From positions 1 through 64,000 of the forward strand of contig NW_005179033.1 in NCBI RefSeq assembly GCF_000350225.1: DNA of 64,000 nt. The letters are read 5' to 3'. Source of the DNA: Chondrus crispus (taxonomy: Eukaryota; Rhodophyta; Florideophyceae; Gigartinales; Gigartinaceae). The position numbers and the translations under genes are program-made. This document shows positions 20,396 to 30,508 of this stretch, piece by piece; position 1 is the stretch's first letter; every line of letters starts with the position of its first letter. The notes below the pieces were generated by a model. That model ran no database searches and was not told the DNA's origin. It worked only from the letters and a program-made list of their open reading frames with translations.

Positions 20396-23300
20396 ATGAT
20401 CTCAGATAGCCCCACCGCCGACCCCCCCGCCCCCTCTCACAGCGCTTCCCTTCCACCATCCATGACAGACGCATTCTCGCCCTCCCCTGAAAACCGACCA
20501 TTCCCCCTCCCGGACGCCCCACCCCTCCCCTTGCCGTCGGTCCACGAACTCCTTTCGACCCCGATTCGGCCCTCGGACATTTTCACTTCTATCCCTGGCC
20601 CTTGCCTGCATAGCACGGTTCTACTTCTAATTCGACTCGTGCGCGCTCCCACAGCAGCTAACACCCCCGACGCCACTCATCAAGCATTTATGCGCCTTCA
20701 CATGCTGCCTACTGTTGTGCTCCGAAAAGCTTTCCGTGGAGAGCCCAGATGGCGTTCCTCGCGTGGTCAAATGCACGCCCTCCGTCTCCGCCTACGTAGG
20801 GCAAGCACAGGTTGCGAATGGAGTACCTTGTGGCGAGAAGCCCTTCATGCTCACGAAGCACGGCGAGCATGGCAGCACACACACTCCAAGCTCCCTTCGC
20901 CCCACAGCTCTCGCGCCGCGCAAGCCGCCCGCGCCATGCGGCTAGCCTCCCAAGCCCAATACGGGCGGGCGATGCGCACGTTCACCAACCCTCCTCTCGC
21001 CAACCTCAACGATACGGCCACGGTTGCAGCACTGCAAGCCCTTCACCCCGACCCTCCTGTCCCCGTCATGCCTCTGCCGCCCTCCGCACAACCACGGCCG
21101 CCAGAGGTCTCGGAGCAATCCGTTCTCCGTGCCGTCAGGCGCCTCAATCCCAACTCAGCCGCCGGTCCAGACTGCATGTCGCCCAAGCTCCTGCACCTCC
21201 TTGCCCACTCACAAATTAGTCCCGAAGCAGGAGTGACCGGCATCTCCGCGCTCACAAATCTCGTCAGCCGCCTGGCCCGTGGTTCCCTTCCGCCTTGCAC
21301 CATCCCCCTTGTCAGGGCCGCAACTCTGCTGCCCCTACAGCCATGCCCGGCCAAAATTCGCCCAATTGCAATTGGACAAAGCATCCGTCGACTCGTCACG
21401 AAAGTCCTCCTCCCAGCCGCAATAGAGGATTGCCGTGACCACTTCGCTCCTGAACAATTAGCCAATGGTGTTCCGAACGGCATGGACGCTATCGTACACG
21501 ACGCCCGGATGCTACTTCGTCGGCATGGAAGGGACCCACACTACGTGATGGTGTCAATTGACGCCTCCAGTGCCTTCAACCGTTTCTCCCGCCAGAAAGT
21601 GCTGGACCAGCTCCCAACCAGAGCACACTCCCTGTCCCGCTTTCTTGACATGGTTTATGCGCGCATCACCTCCCCCCTGATTCTGCCCTCGTCCCCGCCC
21701 ACCATGCTAGTCAGTCGAGAAGGGTCGCAACAGGGAGACCCTGCGAGCATGCTCCTCTTCTCTCTCGCTCTTCAGCCTCTCGCCCGCCGCATCTCGCACG
21801 AATGTGACGTTCTTATGAACCGCTGGTATGCAGATGACGGTACCATCATCGGCCGTATCGATGAAGTTGCCAGAGCTCTTAAAATCCTTAATACAGAGGG
21901 ACCAACCCACCAGTTCTTCCTCAACCCAGCTAAGACACGTGTCTTTTGGCCCAGCCTCTCCCCAGACCTCCTGCTTCCCCTCACCACTGTTGCCCCTTTG
22001 CACGTCATCGAAGACGGCGGGTTGGAACTCCTCGGGGCCCCTATTGGGTCTGACTCGTTCATGACGCAGTACATCACCCGCAAACTGCAAAACTGCAATT
22101 CCGCCCTCGCCCACCTGGACCACATCCCAGAGGCCCGCGTACGCTTTCACTTACACAGGGTCTCCGCTTCCGCCTGTCGCATGCAGCATCTGTTCCGGCT
22201 GGTACCCCCGACCTTCGCCCTTTCGTTCGCACAGCAATTTGATAGAGATCAGCTGAAGGCATACGAGCGCTTCAATAGTGTTACTCTTTCACCGAGCCTG
22301 GCTGCTCAAGTCCGATTGCCGTTCGTTCATGGGGGACATGGCCTCACATCATTGGCCAATACTTCACACGCCTCTTACGCTGCAAGTCTCATCGACTCCG
22401 CCCCGGTACGACTAAAGGGGCCCCAGTTTCCCAACCTCAGGCAATACCAGAGCTTTGCACGAACATCATTGAGGGTGGTTCTCGGCAATTTACCTCCTTC
22501 CGTACAACCACCTCACTTCTCCCTTACATCTTCGGATCTTGGCTGCCTCGAACCTACCGCACTTCTAGCGCGTCCTGAACGCATACATACCTTTTTACTT
22601 CAGGCGCAGCATAGCGCAGCGGCCAGCCGGTTCTGGGAGAAACCCCTTTGGCAATCCTCTCCCGACCCTCGTCAGCACAGTGCAGCTTCAATTCGTCAGA
22701 GGGTACGGTTTCGCTCCCTCCTCGCTCCTGGCGCGACATCTTTCCTCACTGCCCACCCAGCTGCCACCTCCCGCATTCAGAACGCCACCTGGTCAACCAT
22801 GCTACGTCGTCATCTGGACGCTCCTATCACATTCGATTCTATCTCGCCGTTGCGCTGCGCACATTGTTCCAAGCCACTCGACCCTCGAGGGGATCACGCG
22901 ACCATCTGTCGCCATGGCTTCGGACTGGTCCACAGACACAATACCGTCCGAAATGTCTTCGCACGACACGTGTTCCGTGGGGCTGGACTTGCATATTCCC
23001 TCGACGTCCCTTTCCTGTCAAACTCTGCTGCACGACCGGCCGATATCCTCGTTCAACCGTCCCCCCCTGCTCCAGGGCTCCCTTGTGACAAACCTACGGC
23101 CTACGACGTCACAATCTGCAGTCCATTCCGCAGGGGCATGATGTATCCCGCTGCCCGCCAATCTGCAGGAGCTGCGGAAACAGCTGACGTTCGCAAGCGT
23201 CAGGCCCTCGAGCGGACTATTCGATCCACCCTGCTCATTGACGATCACCTTCCTCCGCCACCCCTAGACTGGCACTTTCAGCCACTATCGTTTGACGCTC

Positions 23301-23503
23301 TAGGCGCCCCCTCACAGTCTACAATGCATGTCATCCATGAACACGCGAAGCTAATAGCACTTCGGAGCTCTTGCACCATTGCCTCCGCTCAAGCCCGCAT
23401 CCACCAACGCCTGAGCTTCGCCATCTGGTCCACTGTCGCTGCTGCGATCCTTTCTCGCCTACCGACACACGTCGCGGACATCTCATATCCGATCGAAGTG
23501 TAA
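20396..23503 (+). CDS. LINE ORF2: reverse transcriptase and restriction-like endonuclease
   Basis: The 1,035-residue product has RT motifs in order: RPIAIGQSIRRLVTKVLL, SIDASSAFN, QQGDPASMLLFSLALQPL and YADD at about 477-480, then LELLGAPIG. Near residue 820 lies a Cys/His cluster (CAHCSKPLDPRGDHATIC), followed by ARPADILV (about 880) and AYDVTI (about 902), which fit the PD...(D/E)xK-like core of restriction-like endonuclease LINEs. These proteins nick the target and copy the RNA in place. The frame is open throughout, so this half could still be active. Confidence 0.85.
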   Translation: MISDSPTADPPAPSHSASLPPSMTDAFSPSPENRPFPLPDAPPLPLPSVHELLSTPIRPSDIFTSIPGPCLHSTVLLLIRLVRAPTAANTPDATHQAFMRLHMLPTVVLRKAFRGEPRWRSSRGQMHALRLRLRRASTGCEWSTLWREALHAHEARRAWQHTHSKLPSPHSSRAAQAARAMRLASQAQYGRAMRTFTNPPLANLNDTATVAALQALHPDPPVPVMPLPPSAQPRPPEVSEQSVLRAVRRLNPNSAAGPDCMSPKLLHLLAHSQISPEAGVTGISALTNLVSRLARGSLPPCTIPLVRAATLLPLQPCPAKIRPIAIGQSIRRLVTKVLLPAAIEDCRDHFAPEQLANGVPNGMDAIVHDARMLLRRHGRDPHYVMVSIDASSAFNRFSRQKVLDQLPTRAHSLSRFLDMVYARITSPLILPSSPPTMLVSREGSQQGDPASMLLFSLALQPLARRISHECDVLMNRWYADDGTIIGRIDEVARALKILNTEGPTHQFFLNPAKTRVFWPSLSPDLLLPLTTVAPLHVIEDGGLELLGAPIGSDSFMTQYITRKLQNCNSALAHLDHIPEARVRFHLHRVSASACRMQHLFRLVPPTFALSFAQQFDRDQLKAYERFNSVTLSPSLAAQVRLPFVHGGHGLTSLANTSHASYAASLIDSAPVRLKGPQFPNLRQYQSFARTSLRVVLGNLPPSVQPPHFSLTSSDLGCLEPTALLARPERIHTFLLQAQHSAAASRFWEKPLWQSSPDPRQHSAASIRQRVRFRSLLAPGATSFLTAHPAATSRIQNATWSTMLRRHLDAPITFDSISPLRCAHCSKPLDPRGDHATICRHGFGLVHRHNTVRNVFARHVFRGAGLAYSLDVPFLSNSAARPADILVQPSPPAPGLPCDKPTAYDVTICSPFRRGMMYPAARQSAGAAETADVRKRQALERTIRSTLLIDDHLPPPPLDWHFQPLSFDALGAPSQSTMHVIHEHAKLIALRSSCTIASAQARIHQRLSFAIWSTVAAAILSRLPTHVADISYPIEV

Positions 23504-23793
23504 CTCAGCTTCCTATCTGCTAGTGTATCTGTAAGCGCACCCCTGATGCATTGATAAAATTACCCCCCCCCCCACCGTGCACACCTGCACCCGTGTCCGC
23601 TCGCGGCCCAAAAAAATAGTTAAAAAAAATCTATATATATATATGCCACGCATGCCGCCCCCTTGATTGGGCAAAAAATAAAGACAAGCCTCACACACGC
23701 CAGCGTGACCAGCTGCCCCCGCGTCTGCATGCGGCGCTCGCCGTCGCCGAGGCGCAGACGGATGGCCCGTGCCGCCGGTACGGGTTCTCCCTG
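23504..23793. other. LINE 3' tail and spacer, no gene
   Basis: Contains a run of about 13 C, short A runs and a (TA)n tract of about 14 bp, then GC-rich sequence. No coding sequence seen. Confidence 0.5.
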
Positions 23794-23873
23794 GTTGTAA
23801 ATATAGTTTTTTATCATACGCGATATGCACCGTGATTTTAATACAATTCCCAATAAACTTCTTTATTTACAAC
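23794..23873. repeat. 80-bp dispersed repeat with inverted ends, copy 1
   Basis: The ends GTTGTAAATA and TATTTACAAC are inverted. The interior (CGATATGCACCGTGATTTTA) recurs in reverse orientation at 29826-29899, where homology runs a few bases past the inverted end. Nature unknown. Confidence 0.6.
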
Positions 23874-24481
23874 GAGGGTGGGGACGAGCGGGACGAACGA
23901 GGACGGGGGAGCAGGTGGTGAACACGTGTGAAATTGAGTTGTTGGCCCTCGCTGGGCACAGGGGCGCAGCAGCGCCTCTGTGCCACTGTCAGGAGTGCTG
24001 ACAGTGAAATGCGCAGGCGTCAAGCGTGTGCGCATGGCCCTCCAGACTCAGTTGCGCACACACGTGGCACACGCATGACAGCGCCAACGGTTCTCCTCAT
24101 AAGGGAGTGTCCGCACGAGGCAGACTTGTGCCAAGACCGGAGGGGTAAAATCGAATAGAAGGCCTTTTGCTTTCGACGATATCCCCACACATATCGATTT
24201 TTTTCTTTCTTTCTTATATATTCTTAATTAAAATGTCTGCAAAAGACGTCCACATCTCACCAAACCTCCACCCTTCTGCCACGCACAACTCAGCTGCAAC
24301 TACCCTCCGAAGGGTACCCTTGGTACTGTACCTTAGTCTACCAAGGGTAGTGAAAAATAATCCCGACTCAACAGCGGCCCCCAGAGTATCTTGTTTCTTA
24401 TTGTTCAGCGGGCACAAGGCAAGAAATTTCAACTTGAAAAGTGGCCTCATATGACGTCACTTTTCGTCAAACTCGAGACAC
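23873..24481 (-). repeat. Copy A of the GTGTCTAGACGAC TIR family (right arm)
   Basis: It ends CTCGAGACAC just before TA (24482-24483). With its mirror image at 11403 it would bound a TA-flanked element with roughly 610-bp terminal inverted repeats. It contains the small frame beginning MSAKDVHISP (ATG near 24233), similar to MAGKDV... in copies B and C. Confidence 0.55.
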
Positions 24482-24747
24482 TACTGTAGAGCTGCTGCAC
24501 ACTCCCTGTTGTCTGGTAAACGGGAGTGGTTGGTTGGTTTTTCTCTGTCTGGGCAAGCGTGGGGTGTCTCGCTGTCTCGCTTCCGTCCTCCCTATCTCTC
24601 ATGCAAGCCACTGATGCATTTCAGTTTCAGTTTCAGTTCACCATGCGTCAGCGCGCCGACCGCTGACCAAAACCTGACACGCATCGCGAGGCTCACGTCT
24701 GCTGCAAGCCTGAGCACGTCTGCACCGACCCGGACCCCTTTAGCACG

Positions 24748-24806
24748 CAATAAGGGGAAAATCCTTAATTAAAAAGGGCTAATAGCCCTTTTTAACTAAG
24801 GGAAAA
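24748..24806. repeat. Palindrome present only in right arm
   Basis: Near-perfect foldback (AAAAAGGGCTAATAGCCCTT at the centre, outer AAAATCC/GGGAAAAT) that replaces about one base of the left arm. Confidence 0.8.
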
Positions 24807-24976
24807 TCACTATCTCCGCCTCTTCCTGGAACGCGTCAGCGTGGAACGGCCCGCCCCGAGTACTAGTATTGTTATTGCATCTGGTCGCATTGTGCGCATT
24901 CATGCACCGTTTCCATGCCGATTCAGCCCTGATTCAAGTCCTCCGTCACCCGATCAAGATTGATTCATTCTTGCTA

Positions 24977-26939
24977 TCAATTGATATCATCCCTACCGCC
25001 CTCACAGTCTTCCAAAGGACGCATCCGCCCATCCTTCCTCACCAACGCCAGCAGCGTCTTGGATCGACCTGGGCTCTTCACCCACGCAATCCTGTGCTCG
25101 TCGTTCCGCCTTCCCCTGCCCCGAGAGCGGTATGCCGCAGCCACACGCCCGACCGCACAGCAATGAGGCAGCGAACCCTCCGACTGTGCTTCTTCTCCGT
25201 CGCGTGCTCGCACCCTGCGTCCCACCAGCACTAGCCCTTCCTTTGCAGCCTCGGTTGCACTTATCGAGTCGTCCTGCAAAGAATATGACGTGTCCAAGTG
25301 ACATGTCTTGTCACCGCTCCGGACTAGTGATGTTCGAGGCGGCGCCCCGGGCACCATGCCGCAATTGTATTTGCAACTTGCTGACATCGCCAAAACCCTG
25401 CGGCTAGTCTCTAGCGTGACGCGTCGACAGCTCGGTTCCACCTTCACCAGCTTCAACCTGTAAAACACATGCACAGACGCCCCTACGAGAAAAGTAACGA
25501 GGATTAGACCGACCCCGATTATGAAGAAAATATTGATAGTTGCCACGGTCTTGACGTCCGAGATCAGGCTACCCAGTTCAGTCTGTAGCTCCGTCGATAC
25601 CCAATTCACCTCAGTCCGAGACCTTTCTTCATCCCCATTTATCCAACTATGATATATCCGCCAGATCTTGTTGTAGTCCGCAGAGGCTAACTGCAACGCT
25701 TTGAACATGGCATCCGCCTCACTTTCGCTGCGCCCGTCCTGCATTCTACAAGCAGGAAGCCCCTTGTTGTTGATGTCGCCCATCACACTAAGGCAACATG
25801 TCACCTGACGCCCCTCTCGCATCATAAGCACTCCCGCCCTCTGTGTCATGACGAGAGTGGCATTCTCCCCGTTAAAAGTCTCTGTGCGTATACTGCGGTC
25901 AAAAGAACTAGACGGGCGGCTGTCCACCTCGTCGAATATGGCCCATGGTATTTCCATTTCGACCCTCTTGCCGTAGTCTATTGTGATACTTTGGCTTTTG
26001 AGGGTTGTCAAGGCGGGCGGCAACAGGTTTCCATCGTGCCTTACAACCTCACTTGGCCTAGTACTGACGTCCACACAAACAACTTGCCAGCTTGTTGGAT
26101 ATTCGGTGTTTCCGTCACAGTCGAGCATCAACTGTGGTAACTTGTTCATCCTAACAGTTACAGTGTTGTTGTAGTCACTGTAAATTCGCAAATTAGTGAC
26201 AAATAGGTGATTGGACACTATCTCAGTGACTGCGATTGACGCCTCCCCTGTCCAGCTTGTTTCCAGCAGGACGAATGATTCGAAGCCATTAGTGAACAGC
26301 AACTTGTCGTCTTTCACCAACGCCGCCCCGGCATTGCCTGAGAACCATAACTCTCTGCCATTTCCCGTTAGCATCCATTGATCCGGAATGGCCGAAGTGA
26401 TGATTCGTCCCTCAGCCGCGACCGCATTTCTGGTGTTCTTAATGACTTGTATGTCCCGCTCAGTGATTCCCCATGCTTCATCAGGTACCATGTCCACCTC
26501 GTAGACTTGGTACGTAGCATTCACAAGACGTTGAGAGCGTAATGCCGGGCCCCACGTTCCGTCACTGTTCCTTCTCACATCCAGTGGCTGTGACCTCCCG
26601 GTAGCTCCGTACCCAGTGGCGATCATGTTCCCCGACGCGACGTCAGACGAATCCGAGCCGAATTCGATCAATAAATCGGCAGAAAGCAGGATAAATGCGA
26701 CGAAAGCTATAACCAGCCTGAAACGCCAGTCGTTCCCATCCTCCTCAGTCACCAGAGAACTCCTAGTGTACGGCCTCGGTCGTAGTTGGACGGGAGAACC
26801 CGAGGATACTCGAGAACCTGCTCTATATGCCACATTTGAAGACCATAATTTCGATAACATTGTGGTCATGACCAAACTCAAAGAAACGAACCGGACGACG
26901 TTCCACAGTGGGACCCCTATGGCCAGCTCAAAAATCATC
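24977..26939 (-). CDS. Unrecognised membrane glycoprotein, right copy
   Basis: Homologue of the gene at 3524-5461, on the opposite strand. The frame is open further upstream to 27085, but similarity with the left copy begins at 26967, so the ATG at 26939 (MIFELAIGVP) is preferred. It keeps the three hydrophobic segments and the sequons matching N140 and N359. Several sites differ from the left copy, including loss of the NIT sequon at 257 (NNT here, still a sequon) and C253 replaced by Tyr. In the roughly 620-nt stretch for residues 147-335 I count about 24 replacement and 2 silent changes. Its upstream DNA is unrelated to that of the left copy, so regulation may differ. Confidence 0.75.
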
Positions 26940-26967
26940 GCGCGCGTAGTGTGTTTGCAAGAGTAGT

Positions 26968-27135
26968 TTGAAATTGTAAGAATATGGACAGAGTACCAGG
27001 GTGGTAGGTTTTTTTTTTCTGGGGAAGTGTGGGGTGTCTCGCTTCCGTCCTCCCTGCGTCTTCCGACGCTTCCCTCACCTTCCACGCTTTTATTTTCTCT
27101 CCAGTCCTTCTATCAAGGCCCTTGATTCAAGGGTA
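26968..27135. other. Right flank of the inverted duplication
   Basis: Upstream region of the right membrane-protein gene with a T-run and CCAGTCCTTC; no element end or gene recognised. The outer arm boundary shows no target duplication with the left side. Confidence 0.4.
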
Positions 27136-27313
27136 GCGTCTAGACGACCGGCAATTTGATCTGACGTGAGGGCAGCTTCTTTTTGCAAAAATATATACTT
27201 TAAAAATATTAAATCGAAACTTTGTAAAGTCAATTTGGACACCATTTCTTTAACGTATATGCCCTTGGCAATACCATCTTGAGAAACATTGGGATGGCAG
27301 TTGTCAAATACAG

Positions 27314-29063
27314 GCCCTGAAGGAGGCCCTGTGGGCCTCCTTTAAGACAGCATGGACGGGCATGTTTGGACATGTATGGACGTCAGCGTGCACCTGATTG
27401 GTCCATTTAATACTTTTCTTAACAGTATGATGGCGCACACAAAGTTAAAATAATGGAATCTGTCACTACCAACGTGCCATACGAGAGCACACCATTGGCT
27501 GTCGCCTACCGCATAAGTGCGATTGAATTCAATCTTGATCCAATTTAGCATACATTAAAATTCAATTTAATCATTTTATTGACGTCCCTGAATGCCAGTA
27601 CACGGGGATCGCGATATAGTGCCTCCCTCTGTCAGTGGGCCGAAAACGGCACTATATCGAACCAGGCACTGTAAGATAATGAGATTTGCGGCTTTTTTGC
27701 AGCCACTTCCTTGCATCACTGCTCAGAAAGACCGTTCGCAAGACGCCATCACTCATACTTTGCATCTTCACTACAGACTCAAGTCTAATCAAGCATTTAT
27801 GTCATTAGTAGCTTCCGAGCCGTCGCATTGACTTCCTCCATTTTTGCAGCAATAAATGCCAGCCTACACTTTTGCAGATGTCCAATGGCATCATCGACCC
27901 TGCCTTTTTCCGCCATAGTCTCTATTCTAGTGTCTATTGGACAATGCGCCTCATTTGAGGATTTCGCCTCATATGAGGCTCTTTTGCCACGCCGTTTCTG
28001 GCGCAAAGAGGGAGAACTGAAAGCCATAGTTACCGCGAAACAGTAACAGTAAGAGTAACAAACAATGTCCAAGTCCCTTGAAGGCAGCTAGAATGCACGG
28101 TATTTAGGAGGGTCTTTCTAATGCTCTGACAGACAGGAAAAATCCTCACAGTCAATCAAATGGCCTCTGCCACTTCAGATCTGCGACTGGTGCGAGGAGC
28201 GCACATCTATGCACTGGCAACAAGAGTCCTGAAGCACTCAGTAGCCACAAACCACTTTGGAATATCCTTTCACAAGACCAATGTTGATGCATTAAGGAAT
28301 ACTGTACAATAAAACGCTTCTAAGTAGCATAATATATGTATTGATGGCGACTGGACCGATGGTGGTTTACTTCGTGCTGGAAATTATAGCTGCAGTGAAG
28401 AGGCATGTAACAGGGCACTGCAGTCATGTTCGACACTTCGACAGGGCGTAACTAATGTTCTGAACCGTGAGGATGCTATTATTTTCCAAGCCTCAGATGA
28501 GGCTCTTTTCGCCTCAAATGATCAAAAACGTCCGTCCAATACACACTAGTAAGCAAGTGCATAATATCTTTCCGCGGCGGCAGCGGGTCTCGGGCAGTAC
28601 GTCCATCCAACTGCCTCTCTGGAGACCCTTAGTTTTTGGCTCAAAATTCGCGCCACCCGCAAAAGGGTATCACTATATCGGAGCTGGCACTAACAGAGAT
28701 GGCACTCTATCGCGACCCCCCTGTACACTTGAAAAAAGGCGGGAGGGTGGCAATCGAAGGAGATGCGATTCGTCTCCCGACAGAACCAAACCAAGACCCA
28801 AAAACACGTCGTTTCTACCCTCTTCCCTATCGATAGCCCGGTATGATGCACCCTTTGAGCCAATTTACGGATCACGGCGCGCTGACACAATACATTAAAT
28901 TATTGGACATGTAATATTTTGAAAATCGCAAACATATACATCCAAACATGGCTGTCCATGCTGTCTTAAAGGAGACCCACAACAGGGTCTCCTTTAAGAC
29001 AGCATGGACACACAGGGTCTCCTTTAAGACAGCATGGACAGCGTGGGTCTCCTTTAAGACAGC
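27314..29063. mobile_element. Nested TIR element, ATACAG duplicated
   Basis: Flanked by ATACAG at 27308-27313 and 29064-29069, and absent from copy C. Terminal inverted repeats share CTCCTTTAAGACAGCATGGA and continue into CATGTTTGGA. The right end has three direct copies of the same motif and each end folds into a palindrome (AAGGAGGCCC TGT GGGCCTCCTT on the left). No transposase is seen; superfamily unclear from a 6-bp duplication. Confidence 0.7.
27601..28723. mobile_element. pogo-like TA-flanked element inside the nested element
   Basis: Ends CACGGGGATCGCGATATAGT and, on the complement, CAGGGGGGTCGCGATAGAGT, with TA on both sides (27599-27600, 28724-28725). Inverted similarity extends about 45 bp. 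A minus-strand frame (27797-28072) contains MAFSSPSLRQKRRGKRASYE and may be the first exon of a lost transposase. Third level of nesting here. Confidence 0.7.
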
Positions 29064-29825
29064 ATACAGAGAGAGAGTAGGAATGTAAGGAAGTTTCAGT
29101 GATGAGTTGACTTTTTAAACAGGCGTTTTGGTTTCGAAGATATCAACATCTAAGGTTTTGAGGTTGGTAAAAAGGCTGCCTTTTTGGGCATTCTAAAAAT
29201 GGCTGGAAAAGACGTGGCAGATCTCACCAAGCTGTACACTTCCGCAACGCAGAAGTCAACTGCGGTGGGGAGAGTATGTTTTCCATCTTGTTGAGCTACA
29301 GTACCCATGTAGCAGGCTGCAGGTTTTCTCGACTTGTGCTACCCTGCTACACCGTACTGTACTAGCAGGGTACGCAGGTCGCGAAAAATAAGTCGAAAAG
29401 TGACTTCATATGACGTCACTTGTCGTCTAGACACTACACTGATCACAGCAATTAACCTGGGGCAACTTAATTCTGAAGCCCCTTTTTCAGGTCTATAAAC
29501 ATATTTAAAACATGGTCCGGATTAATAGAGACACTAGAGCTACTGCTGTAAAGTACTGCTTTACAGACGTTAACATTACGCCTACGCGGCATATGACGTC
29601 ACTTGTCGTCTAGACATTAGCTAGAGACACGCAGCGCCGCTGCCCAAGCCTAACCGCACGCGCCATCGAAGCCCACGGTTGCGACGTGGCGCTCATCGCG
29701 CGAGCCGCCACGGCGACGGGCGGAAAGGGCGACGACCCGCGCGGTTGCAGCGCGGCCCGCCCGCAGCCGGGTACTTTGAGTTTTTCAAAAAATTCAATGG
29801 CTTCTTTTGCCCCCACTGTAATTGA

Positions 29826-29899
29826 CTTTATTGAGAATTGTATTAAAATCACGGTGCATATCGCGTATGATAAAAAACTTTATTTACAACCAGGGAGAA
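29826..29899. repeat. 80-bp dispersed repeat, copy 2
   Basis: Inverted relative to 23785-23853, sharing TAAAATCACGGTGCATATCG and the flanking CCAGGGAGAA. Confidence 0.6.
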
Positions 29900-30500
29900 G
29901 GCGTGGAAGCGGCCGCGTGTACACGGAGCCCCTCCGCCGCCCCGCACGCGCGTACAAGCGACACCCCACCCTGCGCAACGGCCGCCCGTATGCGCCAAAT
30001 CGCTACCGCCACTTTACGTGGAGACGCGCTTTCCCGCGCCCCGCACAGCGCGGCACGCAGCGAGCCGCGCCGTCGCCCCGCACGCCGCTGCCGCCGCCCG
30101 TCATGTCCCGCGCCGCGGGGGCGCCGCCCGCCCCGCCCCGCCCCGCACACGCGCTGGCGTCTCAGTGCTGCTGACATCCACAGCGGGCGTGGGCTGTCCG
30201 CCCGGCCGCGCGCGCGGACCCGGCTCGCGGAAGACGCCGGGCGTGGCGCGCAGCGCTCGCAGGCCGAAACGCACCTCAGCGCAGATCACACGTCGCGTCG
30301 CGCCCACCGCGACACCCCCCCGCCGCCCCGCCGCATCCCCTCCCCGGCACTTCGCGCGCGCACCGCGCCACCCTCGCCGCCATGCGCTCCACGTTGCCGC
30401 CGCGTCTTGTCGCCCGACCACCCACACGCCCCCCCGCGCGCGCCGCTCCCCGCCCGCGGCTGCCGCCGCCGCGCTTGTTCGTAGTACGTCCGGTACGGTA

Positions 30501-30508
30501 CATAAAAG
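30501..30508 (+). promoter_or_regulatory. Possible TATA box of the secreted repeat-protein gene
   Basis: CATAAAAG lies 61 bp before the ATG in otherwise GC-rich DNA. Confidence 0.4.

Larger units (their letters stand above)
18335..23790 (+). mobile_element. Non-LTR retrotransposon (RLE-type LINE)
   Basis: A GC-rich LINE with one reading frame running from about 18425 to 23503, stopped twice (TAG at 19859-19861, TGA at 20267-20269). The 5' part is Pro/Ala/His/Ser-rich; the 3' part has reverse transcriptase, a CCHC cluster and a restriction-like endonuclease, the layout of R2/CRE-type elements, with no apurinic endonuclease domain seen. The 3' tail contains a C run, A runs and (AT)n rather than a clean poly(A). 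Its 5' end abuts the 5' side of the tRNA-Asp gene in the opposite orientation. Exact ends and target duplication were not found. Confidence 0.75.
23873..26967 (-). repeat. Right arm of inverted duplication (uninterrupted)
   Basis: 3,095 bp, reverse complement of the left arm without its three insertions. It has one private insertion, a roughly 55-bp palindrome near 24750-24805. Non-coding parts differ from the left arm by only 1-2 percent. Confidence 0.9.
27136..29434. mobile_element. Copy B of the GTGTCTAGACGAC TIR family with two nested elements
   Basis: It starts GCGTCTAGACGACC after TA and ends TTGTCGTCTAGACAC before TA. Outer parts align with copy C (for example TTTGGACACCATTTCTTTAA and GTTTCGAAGATATCAACAT). 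Net length without the insertion is about 549 bp. Its 3' part carries ATGGCTGGAAAAGACGTGGC, the start of the small shared frame. It encodes no transposase, so it is a non-autonomous DNA element, probably TA-targeting. Confidence 0.7.

Noticed and set aside
24167-24454. 95-codon frame containing MSAKDVHISP as a stand-alone gene
   Set aside because: Only its start is shared with other copies of the TIR family; treated as a remnant exon, not a gene.
27943-28510. GCCTCATATGAGGC palindromes as regulatory sites
   Set aside because: Inside the pogo-like element they encode a repeated peptide (SYEAKSSNEA), so coding repetition explains them there.
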